Assembly (NCBI GenBank): GCA_020854835.1
Contig: JAHKLX010000003.1
Coordinates: forward strand, 62,001 to 126,000
Reading direction: 5' to 3'
DNA from: Microcaldota archaeon
Lineage (GTDB): Archaea > Micrarchaeota > Micrarchaeia > Anstonellales > JAGGVH01
DNA length: 64,000 nucleotides
In this document: positions 40,201 through 46,986 of the stretch, in pieces
Layout of the letters: the number at the start of each line of letters is the position of its first letter
Numbering within the stretch: position 1 is the stretch's first letter
Notes under the pieces: model-generated
Seen by the model: only the letters and a program-made list of their open reading frames with translations
Told to the model about the DNA's origin: nothing
Databases searched by the model: none
Position numbers and translations under genes: made by a program

Positions 40201-43200
40201 TAGAAGAAGGCTCAGGATTATATGAGCAATGCAGAAAACACTCGCGTATTTCATGTGATTATGAATTTGGAGTTGTTTATAATTACACTGAAACCAGAAT
40301 ACATTGTAATTGTATAGAAGATGCGAACGAATATATGTGTGAAGAAAGATTTGGCCTAAGATACTTGGGACCAAATTGGATAGTTAGTTGGAATTTCAAC
40401 TCAGATCAATGTAGATGTATTGAAAACAAGCAGTGTAATATGACATATTTAAATGAAATCAAACCTGAAGATGAATGTGAAACATCATGGTCATTATATA
40501 ATTGTAATTGGATCTGTAGACCTGCTACGATTACTCCACCCATAGAACCTCCACCAGAACCAGGATGGCTCGGAACAATAATCTTCCTCATGGATGAAAA
40601 TGAAAATATTTTAATCAATGATGAAAAAATTGAAAGTGTTATGCTTTCAGACAATCAAGAAATTGGAAAGATAATACACACAGATTATACCGGACGGGGA
40701 GATACAATATTGTTTTATCCAACATCAGATGAAGAAGGAGAAACTATATATTGTGAATGGAATGTTGAACAAAATGAATTAGAAAACTGTTTCTCTGAAG
40801 ATGTTTATTTCAATTCATTTGTAGAATATGCGCAAACAGGAAATGAGGAGTTACTTACGGTTAATTTTGAAGAACATGAACCGATAAATATTGGAAGATC
40901 AAGAACTGAGCTACCTGAGGAATATGCATCGGCAGTGTTTGATTCAAATTATTATAGGGCTCTGACACTTTGGAATACAGAAGAATGCACACCCTATGTA
41001 ACAGAAAAAATAGGATATGAAATGACAAACCGAAGAGTAGATGAAACAGAAAATCAAGGCTGTGCTTTTTGTACAGGACTCCTTGTAAATAACAGCGCAC
41101 CCGTGTTGGAAGCACCTTGCAGAGATTATGAGTTGGTTTCAGAAACAATATATAGCTTCAACGCGTCAGTGTTCTGGGAAGATATTGACACGCATCCTGC
41201 CGACAGTGCAAGTGTTGTTTATTATAGATTCTGTTCAGAAGTTGAAGATACGAACGGCGATGGAGAAAATGATGACTGTATAATTGATGGAGAATTGAGT
41301 GATTGGATTGAAGTTGTGAACGAAGATGTTGCAAACATTAGAGTTCCAAACCTAACAAACCATGGAATAGATTTGGGTAGTTTAAACCCTGATGAGGTTT
41401 GGGTTTGTGCTTATGGAAACGACACAGGCTGGCAATCAAAACAAAGCAACAAAAAATGTTCTAGAAGAAGTTGCTTAGATGATTGTGTTGATGAATATCC
41501 TCCAACAATAAACAATTTAATTATGGGAATTGATTGTGAGGGTTTCATAAATTGTATTGCAAATGTTTCTGATGGCAATTTAGGAGATAATAATCTGACA
41601 TTAAATTTTGTTTTAATAAATACTACTGTTGAAAGTTCTCCGAGAAGGTTGACAGAACAAGAAATAAAATGTACAACAGATGGAGAATATGGGATTTATT
41701 GTGAAAATACTTTATGGAACACAACTTTAATCCCTGTTTCTGGAAATATTTATACATGTGAAATGGAATTGGAACCAGATGAATGTGGGAAAATTGCTTA
41801 TGCAAATACAAGTGATATGGCTGATTTATGTTCTGAGGAGTATCCTTGTGAGACAATTGTAAATTTAGAAGGTTGTTATGAAATTGGAGCAGAGGAGAAT
41901 GCAATAGTAAATATTGATTTAAACCAAATAATAGATAGTTTGCCAGGATGTTTTGAAGCTTGTGATGAAACACCAATTGGAATAAGCTGTTCCTCATATA
42001 CATATATTTTAAGAAATGTGGACACAGGAATTGAAATTGATGAGGGGTCATATTCTCCATTAACTAGTCCAATATCATTTGAACTGCCCATTGGAAATTA
42101 TGAATTGGAAGTTGAAAGCAACTACACATCGATTTCAGGTTGCGAATCTCCAGTATTTGATTATGAATGTGCACCAAAAACTGTTGTATTTGAAGTAAAA
42201 GATTATTGCGAGTATATTCCTGTTTACAACTGTTCTGTTTTAACTAGAACAGACCTGCCATATAGAGTAATGGGAGATATAAATCTGCCTTCATCGTTTT
42301 TGTTTAAACATACTTTAGCTGGAATGGCGCATCTAACGCCCGCAATTTATTGTTGTTTGGTTTTGGATAATGATAATGTTGAACTTGATTTAAACGGACA
42401 TTCTGTTATTGCGAGAAACTATAATGACCTTCCTAGAATCGGAGGACTTATGAGTGAAAGTGCAGGGATATGCTCATTTGGAAAAGAAAACTTGTTGATT
42501 AAAAACGGAACAATTGAAAGTAGAACGACAGGACATGACCATTGGAGTTATTCGATGATTTTGTTGTCTGTTAAAAATGCGACAATTAAAGACATTAACC
42601 GATCTAGAGATGGTGTCGGAGGAGGCATATGGTTGGATAAATATTCAACCGTATCTCCAACAGGTTACACACCTACAAATCCGAATTCTAGAAGCAATAT
42701 GATTGTTGAAAATGTTTTGATAGATAATCATAAAGCAGAAAAAAGCAAATACTACTCAATTATTGCAAGAAATTTTGATGGTTTGGTTATTAATAATAGT
42801 TATTTCAATAATCATATACATGGAGCAGTCTGGATATCCCCAATAGGAGAGTATGGTACTCCAAATAGAAATTTAAAAATAATAAACAGCAGATTTGAAA
42901 ACAGGTTATTAACATCTTTCTATACTGACGCATACGTTAGATTACATCAAACGCAAGGTGTTTTGATTGAAAACAATACATTTTTAGGGGGTCATGAAGG
43001 AATTGTGATTGGAGAAGATTCAAGAAATGTTTGGATTTTGAATAACACACTTACAAACAGTAGAGATAAATCAATAAGTATCAGAAACGATGTGGATATT
43101 ACTATTATAAATAATAATATCACGGGAAGTGCATACGGCACATATGGTATAGATGCGTTGAGTTGGACAATTACAAATAACAATTACTGTTATAACCTGA

Positions 43201-44411
43201 TTGACTTGGATATTCCTTCCACTGGAAGTAGCTATTTACGATGTAGAGATAACTATGCTTCAACATATGGGGATAGACTTAGAAGCAGCAGTATAATGTC
43301 CCAGAATATACAATGTGAAAATTGCAAAATAGATTTTGTTTCAGTAAATCCTTCTAATGTAGACATAGGAGATATAGTAACGCTTACATTTAAGGTTAAT
43401 ACGACATCTGATTATTTTGTTAATCCGATTAATTATGAAAGAACAAAAGTTGTTTGCGAAGGTGTTGAACGCAGTTATACTTTGAATGTTAATGGAGGGG
43501 GAATAATTACTATCGAATTTGTTGCTCCTGATGCAAACAGTTGCCAAGTTACAGTTTCAAATATAGGTTGTGAGAAAACCTATCCTGTGAATATTCAAAC
43601 ACCCCCCGGACCAATACCCTGTGCATTAACCCTAACTTCACTAAGACCTTTCTGTGTCGATACAAATGGAAATGTAACATTTAATGTGTCTATAAACCCC
43701 AGAGATAGCGAATATGATATAAGTGATGTTGACTTCACAATTAATAGTGAGGATTATGGTTTGACACCTTCAATGTCAGGATTAAGCGGTTCAACAGTAT
43801 TGACTTTGGGAGTTGGAAGTTATGTTCTCAATGCAGTCGCACCGGGCGAGTTGGGATGTGCACAAACCTTATCAATATCTATTCCAGAATGTGAGGATCC
43901 TTCACCTACCCCGCCAGTTGGTCCGATATATAGGCCCAAAATTATGGAAAGCTCTAGTGGAGAGAGCGGGGAATACACAAAAACAGAATTAGAAGATATG
44001 GAAGTCATTTCATTTGATTGTGAATTATTTTATTGTAATAAAACAGCAGAATGTTGTTTCGGATATTGTGAAAACAACAGATGTAATTTCCCTTCAAGAC
44101 CTGACTATCTGTTTGATTGGTTTGCCAAACCTGGTTGTGAAGGCCTTCCAATAGAACCTACAGATTTCTTTGGACATTTGATATGTGATTTGATGTGGGT
44201 GTGGGTTGGTTTGATAAGTGTACTTGCAGCATGGTATTCCAGAAAACACGCATTTAAACCAATGCCAGCAGTGGCATTCTTTATACCTATGACATTAGCT
44301 TTGCTTGTACTGCCATACCTGGGATTAGTCGCAAGTATTTTCGAAATATTTTTGTTTTCAAGGCATTATTCAAAAATTGAGAATATGAAAAATAAAGAAA
44401 AAAAGAAATAG
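31239..44411 (+). CDS. giant Cys-rich surface lipoprotein (about 4390 aa)
   Basis: The start is the GTG at 31239 behind GGGGGG; the ATG at 31212 lies inside the preceding gene and would spoil the signal peptide. Residues 1-17 (VRKIIISLILIFLVFGC) form a lipoprotein signal. A propeller-like beta region follows (about 240-550). There are two right-handed beta-helix regions of the NosD/pectate-lyase type, marked by 'TLDCNGHTITF' (about 745-1270) and 'VELDLNGHSV' (about 3700-4015). Between them is a long Cys-rich part. It includes a tandem repeat of about 250 residues (about 1586-2088) with matching 'YVCEF', 'CKCD(R/K)I' and 'C-x2-C' motifs. Two transmembrane helices and a Lys-rich tail end it (about 4315-4390). 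It is an outward-facing adhesin or surface protein by inference. Confidence 0.88.
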   Translation: MRKIIISLILIFLVFGCISEPKTMEPIGGTSDTDPTSYNFENDYGQYTLRNATYTRTSGGVSVESSKMFVELNQDIELLQDINVVQAVKGITNKHILSAFKADDVIIADIVETTDQNIPLEMMGGTAKKQTIEITNKGDEKQVTFKINQEVYSNTFYYGNEKIILETGDIKTFESDDITYGDLNIRKIDRGYFKIQLYDGTYLTYDPMDIAGDIEKVELFYDGIKTKISIYVNVFMPTQSKIIYDPTIVFSDEKYDVVFEDSIQGNQYIFDSCYDGKLHIAIFSPGSVNRKDTIKWITNPGNINQNERIIYPSENENFQTIKFGKNCELYVAKLNPAEIVKYKMTGDAQTVIERTGMNLFLRNIEIFENDEKEYLGIGSYSYKTFSNVYLVYELNKSKTMDEPDKVYYTNEFVAGEKLSAPQLIYGDGDYFVVVNSKNAVYKLENIDFNKKEEIFTRKVMDVLNPAQIIEKDGKIYVAGSEGVFDINGIKVSETQYAKLSKNKDMVLFSTYNKNADAISLDGKLKTFVSKGDIYFVEKGYVQITPVSDINEIKYYAEAETQELNCDIPEQGTYTIVKNNVVCKDRNLENVVLDGAYFKCIDCKIKTLNADNSFIEFQQTKVNNIYSKNTAIRGTFDRFENALLGNTVVEYHYFVSPVKQGWWEVLDQQGNRITEGVITPETGLISFEMNYKNEFPWKLVVHSSYFEMEGGAESGSGGVLTIDGIGVDSCGNLDIGPSPYIPKTYILNSDLIINSDDLIRSSSDILVCFNLESASPGIATLDCNGHTITFTDTNTTCSPKSIFSNSENTKLNIKNCNIIIEDSKYVNAIQTLMGALDVFNTDITYQKGSETLYGYNQYAIFLAMPQEFSIKETEINLEGYEFFGIYIQSPTMQADKDYIIQDVSINIANSMSGKGIWIKDFEDVNNNVEIENVNIEGPHDTASKGVTGIHIENNNMVGPFSNYGSAITLENIDIELHGQGITGVEFNNAVANLNDVNSLVRWKNSVALDIDSYLSTGGVAVGGACPSFVDIPKYDHIHAIKIKESYVIDSDSKYDALCKEWNDFPSSDTYLPNSNEQITGLIEGDNRIYFDNNTYFGNRCGGLLLGTPYNCLTDMLPRKNIIVGRIKNSHIERGGAGNDFSEIETSNDYEFRRKTVPSTALTICNVQGYYNHMSTYELLIENNTLYGYEYLGLGYASHAVILSKVDNIKFNENIGKNAGGYGAIINDWQNTQGIAEFIDNDFCNARLDDIYGKLNPFIMGDVFVETTCDQANNEGVVYNCEHPCNTDCVGLDVSFQACDASSCYDLDSFETVEADLWNWDGTSNPEMISGEAVVFNLPNITYNGIKFSYSIDNPTNQEITFRPVCYILNPICQEDCVGIYDNCSNVNNNFFGGEPIPFGSMGYCPDYHQKFEGFDIEVWAGYSRSDQQRIDLGEIQPCEYIQCYFRPILQTQVPAWCDACDITDSVSFYNNNTAPTLWGIPELVVDSTDVMCSINGLGVNDLETHIPPIDCNTDNCPRNANISILLNDEMFYLEILGESGDSAAPGILNVEIEELSVGDEITCCVQVTDNSECCPLWSNQICFTQRININGYVHIEDYTETTNCSGENEYVCEFGLDVPVGSNEVNLSWVRLDEDGNIIENIDTKENVGFVSLDDFISNTNLGEQYVFVPNNHNVCKCDRIACLVSVKNSLGTQVVNAMSYGSHGGEVEGDSITQDDYPLIIENTEPVISYISVNVINMATTDSELHMQYKCSYEANDGDSECEECVEEIGGTYTWSIDGTIIEDCENSETCSIPASVDASSIQCCIDIVDSVAKYEGEIFGSGCQGNANACATPPNIEGNIHLNDYSVNTVCDSDTTYVCEFDINLPSDLNGDGEPDVGVDIGWANVDEEGGLDYIFWKENILISEARTDGISNENLDEYEYTEATFVPGEQQVCKCDKILCVVNITDLEENILLSIPSYSGAVTDIPISGIEQDEGYLNILNQPPIFTSFGMLIEEEEDYLSYTCGYTYEDKDLECEDCEEIITETILWNVLIPGDTYGEEMETLEDCENENNCRVSTEINGVVCCVELTDSLRREGCQEAAYKCSTPCFVDITVGFEPPLIESRPSPDDIESCPAILPDEPRNEGCAYEDSNFTCFISVEDLEGDDEILRVCFDILDQDNNVIATECDDNTDNGYWDITWGGEDCLENENCVKGKELHCKAKLETGFGTGGICMSPIIVIHNFKPAISPPALIMVSNSVPTGISIGDYEINESFITDYNDSYVCVPVDEWKNYDRTPDYNNDDWKDIAYYWEWSPVDIGFVTTTCNEAGEVETCEYTTDYTMFCTISPEGEKRCFDDVYFDYLCKLSCERQTACLESEKSITCWGADIYNQSHWLLLNPLVYNLTDYEAFGFIPSKNVTYGLCPWVVEGAMCNEPFGTIDDCIGGMYIGTDELAEEIISDEGLALKQCGQSTTECYKYIEYCIYDPEWRPGDSLPELSEEREDCRGNYISVIGLDVGPEDYCEESYETIEWEYVCDEICDGEYGEGVYYFWFTSWYRRFGSILSIFPPYMDELCACDSNQYFGLKENPNLPHLDLKNIYMNDIMGLFYLNIKPHGMPMRCCIQMSDEGFESAYSDMQCSNASTCGLYLGCGYPIYETSDEGDVETWVDDPYCSALFSEAGCFLYLKDSCDETVVWNITTNHCGNVLEGEFCVYRTENGTAFTAEQHINVESGESAYSITEDVTECYPCMEYWPMGGDPDFEDEDFEDFWGYYYKPWWLREVLWDRSYEAKESGHLGELPMPDKVNLYYDYVSYETVSMEGGEDRIEYPCDPNEDPECEISFVEWSAGPSGAYQNDVMSCDPSDEQIEWLEIMGSLNNEEISELDEFTAVEEGGANIVGRFFATRFTYCNQWDEVYVSDLLDYTKDQIDENYGYWWPEWERTFVYMEDYNSIDKYPWAGRLGMEDYVTRGLFRQPNGIKHPYGLETEWVWNYESDYNNYASLDCSALEEGSGLYEQCRKHSRISCDYEFGVVYNYTETRIHCNCIEDANEYMCEERFGLRYLGPNWIVSWNFNSDQCRCIENKQCNMTYLNEIKPEDECETSWSLYNCNWICRPATITPPIEPPPEPGWLGTIIFLMDENENILINDEKIESVMLSDNQEIGKIIHTDYTGRGDTILFYPTSDEEGETIYCEWNVEQNELENCFSEDVYFNSFVEYAQTGNEELLTVNFEEHEPINIGRSRTELPEEYASAVFDSNYYRALTLWNTEECTPYVTEKIGYEMTNRRVDETENQGCAFCTGLLVNNSAPVLEAPCRDYELVSETIYSFNASVFWEDIDTHPADSASVVYYRFCSEVEDTNGDGENDDCIIDGELSDWIEVVNEDVANIRVPNLTNHGIDLGSLNPDEVWVCAYGNDTGWQSKQSNKKCSRRSCLDDCVDEYPPTINNLIMGIDCEGFINCIANVSDGNLGDNNLTLNFVLINTTVESSPRRLTEQEIKCTTDGEYGIYCENTLWNTTLIPVSGNIYTCEMELEPDECGKIAYANTSDMADLCSEEYPCETIVNLEGCYEIGAEENAIVNIDLNQIIDSLPGCFEACDETPIGISCSSYTYILRNVDTGIEIDEGSYSPLTSPISFELPIGNYELEVESNYTSISGCESPVFDYECAPKTVVFEVKDYCEYIPVYNCSVLTRTDLPYRVMGDINLPSSFLFKHTLAGMAHLTPAIYCCLVLDNDNVELDLNGHSVIARNYNDLPRIGGLMSESAGICSFGKENLLIKNGTIESRTTGHDHWSYSMILLSVKNATIKDINRSRDGVGGGIWLDKYSTVSPTGYTPTNPNSRSNMIVENVLIDNHKAEKSKYYSIIARNFDGLVINNSYFNNHIHGAVWISPIGEYGTPNRNLKIINSRFENRLLTSFYTDAYVRLHQTQGVLIENNTFLGGHEGIVIGEDSRNVWILNNTLTNSRDKSISIRNDVDITIINNNITGSAYGTYGIDALSWTITNNNYCYNLIDLDIPSTGSSYLRCRDNYASTYGDRLRSSSIMSQNIQCENCKIDFVSVNPSNVDIGDIVTLTFKVNTTSDYFVNPINYERTKVVCEGVERSYTLNVNGGGIITIEFVAPDANSCQVTVSNIGCEKTYPVNIQTPPGPIPCALTLTSLRPFCVDTNGNVTFNVSINPRDSEYDISDVDFTINSEDYGLTPSMSGLSGSTVLTLGVGSYVLNAVAPGELGCAQTLSISIPECEDPSPTPPVGPIYRPKIMESSSGESGEYTKTELEDMEVISFDCELFYCNKTAECCFGYCENNRCNFPSRPDYLFDWFAKPGCEGLPIEPTDFFGHLICDLMWVWVGLISVLAAWYSRKHAFKPMPAVAFFIPMTLALLVLPYLGLVASIFEIFLFSRHYSKIENMKNKEKKK
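35994..37500 (+). repeat. tandem protein repeat, two copies of about 250 aa
   Basis: Unit 1 begins near 35994 and unit 2 near 36743, within the giant protein. Both run: G-x-(V/I)-H(I/L)-x-D-Y, then Y-V-C-E-F, then V-C-K-C-D-(R/K)-I-x-C, then an IENTEP/ILNQPP-type linker, then a (K/G)C-(S/G)-Y-x-Y/A domain with EC-x2-C. Amino acid order is conserved while DNA identity is low, so this is an old duplication. Confidence 0.7.
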
Positions 44412-44442
44412 GTGTTGAAAGTAGAAAAATTTTTATGTTTCA

Positions 44443-44907
44443 CTATTTTGATTCTGCTTCAACATCAGTTGCTTTTTTAACAACTTTAACTAAATCTGCT
44501 TTTAAGGTTACAGGAATTGGAACTGCAGCATCTAAGAACTCAACAGTAACTTCTTCTTTAGCAGTATCTATTCTTAAAATTCTTGCCTGGTCTCCTTTGA
44601 AAGCTCCAGAGCCAACTTCTACAATATCTCCTTTAGTCAAAGACATAACAGGAGGTTTTGCAGATTCTATCAAATGTTTAATTTCATCTAAAACTAAAGG
44701 TTTTGCTAAAACCCTCCTAACATGCGGAACTTGATAAGTTAATTTTCTTACTGCATTTTCGTTTTCAGCTTCAAGAATTATGTATCCTCTCAAATCTTCA
44801 AAAACCGCAATTGAGAATATATCTAATCCTTCTTTTTCAGCTTTTTTTACAAGCATTTTAGCAACTATATTTTCTTGTCCAGTAGTAACAACTGTAGCAA
44901 ATAACAT
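44443..44907 (-). CDS. spt5: transcription elongation factor Spt5 (NusG-like)
   Basis: A 154-residue protein. Residues 1-80 are the NGN domain ('FATVVTTGQENIVAKML', 'GYIILEAENENAV') that binds the RNA polymerase clamp. Residues about 90-145 are a KOW domain ('LTKGDIVEVGSGAFKGDQAR'). It promotes processive transcription with Spt4. It is third in the order ftsZ-secE-spt5 on the minus strand, and its Shine-Dalgarno GGGTGA includes the final Gly and stop codons of secE. Confidence 0.96.
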   Translation of the reverse strand: MLFATVVTTGQENIVAKMLVKKAEKEGLDIFSIAVFEDLRGYIILEAENENAVRKLTYQVPHVRRVLAKPLVLDEIKHLIESAKPPVMSLTKGDIVEVGSGAFKGDQARILRIDTAKEEVTVEFLDAAVPIPVTLKADLVKVVKKATDVEAESK

Positions 44908-44911
44908 TAAA

Positions 44912-45103
44912 TCACCCTATAATATACACCATTATCATTCTAATTAAAGAAAAAATTCCTAGTATTACCAAACCAATCATTCCAATTAAAATAACTCCAG
45001 TAGACGTGACTCTTGCAGTCATCCAAAAATCTGAATTTTTTGGTTTTGTAATCTTGTACAAAATCATTTTACTTCTACTAAAAAATTTAGATAGATTAAA
45101 CAT
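44912..45103 (-). CDS. secE: preprotein translocase subunit SecE (Sec61-gamma)
   Basis: A 63-residue single-span translocon subunit. The start is the ATG at 45103; the GTG nine bases upstream is part of the GGGTGAT Shine-Dalgarno. An amphipathic N-terminal helix with 'ILYKITKPKNSDFW' precedes one transmembrane helix (VILIGMIGLVILGIFSLI). It lies between ftsZ and spt5, the usual archaeal order. Confidence 0.93.
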   Translation of the reverse strand: MFNLSKFFSRSKMILYKITKPKNSDFWMTARVTSTGVILIGMIGLVILGIFSLIRMIMVYIIG

Positions 45104-45108
45104 AAAAA

Positions 45109-46272
45109 TCACCCTACTAAATCCAAATCAATGTCATTATCATTTGACCCCATTATCTTTTCTAGATCATATTTTGGACATTTTGTTCCTGCAATAACTA
45201 TCAAAACTCTTAAAGAATTTTTATCTAGATTTCTTTCAACCCTAGACCCCCAAATTATATGAGAGGAGGGAGAAATTCTTTTAGCAACCTCACTTACAAT
45301 CATTTCGGCCTCGTTTAAAGTCATATCCTCTCCCCCAACAACATTGATAAGTGCTCTGTCAGCAGAAGATATATCCACATCAAGCAGAGGAGAATTTAAA
45401 GCTGTTTCAGTTGCTACTAAAGCCCTTTGGTTTGCTTTAACATCAACAGATGACTCGCCAACACCAATAACTGCACAACCTGCATCAGTTAAAATTGTTT
45501 TTAAATCTGCAAAATCCAGATTGACCATTCCCACTTTAGTTACCAATTCAGTTATTCCTTTAACAGAACTTGCTAAAACCTCATCACAAACCTTAAACGC
45601 AGTGTTCAAAGGAAGATCAGGAGCGATTGATAGAAGTTTATCATTTGGAATAACAATTACTGTATCAACTGACTTTCTTAATTTTTCTAAACCTTCTAAA
45701 GCATTTTTCATTCTTGTTCTTCCCTCTGATATAAATGGCAATGTGACAATTGCAACAGTTAAAGCATTATTTTTTTTCTTTGCTAATTCGGCCAGTATGG
45801 GAGAACATCCAGTGCCTGTCCCTCCCCCAAGTCCACAGGTTATAAACACCATGTTATATCCGCTCAAAATATTTTCAATATCATTCATTGATTCTTTTGC
45901 TGCGTTTTCCCCAATAGAGGGATTGCTTCCTGCACCCATTCCTTTGGTCAATTCTTTACCAATTAAAATTTTTCTATCTGCTTTAATTCTTAATAAGTGT
46001 TGAACATCTGTATTAACTGCTAGGACTGAAGCTCCTTCGATCCCCAACTCAAATAAGCGGTTTAATGTGTTGCATCCTGAACCCCCTGCACCAACAACAG
46101 CAATGTTTGGTCTTGCCTGTGCTAACATCTTTAAAAGTTCTGCATCATCTTTTGAGACTTGTGATTCGCCGCTCCCACCTTGAGAGGGATATTGAACATT
46201 CATACTATTGTTATTTGTTTTTTGATCAAATAAAACCAAATAATCATTGCCTTGTACAGGTATCTTCTCCAT
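45109..46272 (-). CDS. ftsZ: cell division GTPase FtsZ
   Basis: A 387-residue tubulin-like GTPase that forms the division ring. The N-terminal tail is about 50 residues. The GTP-binding signature GGGTGTG is at residues 149-155, and the first glycine loop 'VVGAGGSGCN' at 59-68. The T7 synergy loop N251-L-D253-F-A-D256 is intact, so it should hydrolyse GTP. The C-terminus has the acidic tail 'SNDNDIDLDLVG', where an FtsA/SepF-type anchor could bind. It is the first gene of ftsZ-secE-spt5. Confidence 0.97.
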   Translation of the reverse strand: MEKIPVQGNDYLVLFDQKTNNNSMNVQYPSQGGSGESQVSKDDAELLKMLAQARPNIAVVGAGGSGCNTLNRLFELGIEGASVLAVNTDVQHLLRIKADRKILIGKELTKGMGAGSNPSIGENAAKESMNDIENILSGYNMVFITCGLGGGTGTGCSPILAELAKKKNNALTVAIVTLPFISEGRTRMKNALEGLEKLRKSVDTVIVIPNDKLLSIAPDLPLNTAFKVCDEVLASSVKGITELVTKVGMVNLDFADLKTILTDAGCAVIGVGESSVDVKANQRALVATETALNSPLLDVDISSADRALINVVGGEDMTLNEAEMIVSEVAKRISPSSHIIWGSRVERNLDKNSLRVLIVIAGTKCPKYDLEKIMGSNDNDIDLDLVG

Positions 46273-46384
46273 TTTACCACCCAGTTAACACTAAACATAT
46301 AACACTAGATATATAATAACAAGTCTTTATAAATGTTTACCCATATATTCAAAATCTAAATATGATTACTTAGAGGTGTTTAAT
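46273..46384. promoter_or_regulatory. divergent promoters of ftsZ and rpl10e
   Basis: On the minus strand ttattatatatc (about 46308-46319) is a TATA box for ftsZ. On the plus strand tctttataaatg (about 46324-46335) is one for rpl10e. The two elements are only a few bases apart, back to back. A GAGGTG Shine-Dalgarno precedes the rpl10e ATG. Confidence 0.5.
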
Positions 46385-46906
46385 ATGGGATTTAGACCTG
46401 CTAGAACTTGTCGCGATACTGATAAACCTGCATGGACCAGGTATTCAAGGAGAAAACCTAGAAAATCGTATGTTAAATCTCTTCCCCATAATGCTTTAAG
46501 ACATTATAATATGGGGAGTAGAAAAAAAGACTACGATATGGTTGTTAAATTAGTTGCAAAAGAAGATGTTCAACTTAGAGCAAATTCTCTTGAATCTGCA
46601 AGAATGAGTGCCAACAGATACTTGGAAGCTAATACACTTAAAAATTATGCTTTTAAAATTCACAAATACCCTTTCCAAGTCATTAGAGAAACAAAAAGAC
46701 AAACTGGTGCTGGTGCAGATAGAATTTCATCAGGAATGCAAAAAGCGTTTGGAAAACCTATGTATAGGGCTGCCAGATTGAGGAAAGGACATGTACTTTT
46801 TAGTGTTACAACATATAAAAAATACTTAAAACATGTGAAGGAAGCATATAGAAAAGCAACAAGTAAACTTTCAAAAGATTATAGAGTTGAAATTGAGGAA
46901 AAATAA
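46385..46906 (+). CDS. rpl10e: ribosomal protein L10e (uL16)
   Basis: A 173-residue large-subunit protein starting MGFRPARTCRD at the ATG behind GAGGTG; the upstream candidate at 46376 is out of place. Motifs of archaeal/eukaryotic L10e are present: 'PARTCRDTDKPAWTR', 'ISSGMQKAFGKP' and 'RLRKGHVLFSV'. It sits near the peptidyl-transferase centre and tRNA in the ribosome. It reads divergently from ftsZ. Confidence 0.97.
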   Translation: MGFRPARTCRDTDKPAWTRYSRRKPRKSYVKSLPHNALRHYNMGSRKKDYDMVVKLVAKEDVQLRANSLESARMSANRYLEANTLKNYAFKIHKYPFQVIRETKRQTGAGADRISSGMQKAFGKPMYRAARLRKGHVLFSVTTYKKYLKHVKEAYRKATSKLSKDYRVEIEEK

Positions 46907-46986
46907 ACTTCAACATTAAAAATATCTAAAAGAAAGATTTTTAAATAAACACTCCTAAAGATATTTGGCAGAAGATAGGTGAAAAA

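Noticed and set aside
41623..42060. 145-codon minus-strand frame in the giant gene
   Set aside because: The product is His/Leu/Gln-rich, typical of antisense frames over Asn/Glu-rich coding sequence; no start signal.
31212..44411. Giant frame as an assembly artefact or two fused genes
   Set aside because: Frame is open throughout; Cys-rich style and composition are even across it, and signal peptide and C-terminal helices sit at opposite ends as expected for one protein.
45344..46003. 219-codon + strand frame opposite ftsZ
   Set aside because: It mirrors the coding pattern of ftsZ, a certain gene; its product is low complexity Ser/Ala/Phe with no motif.
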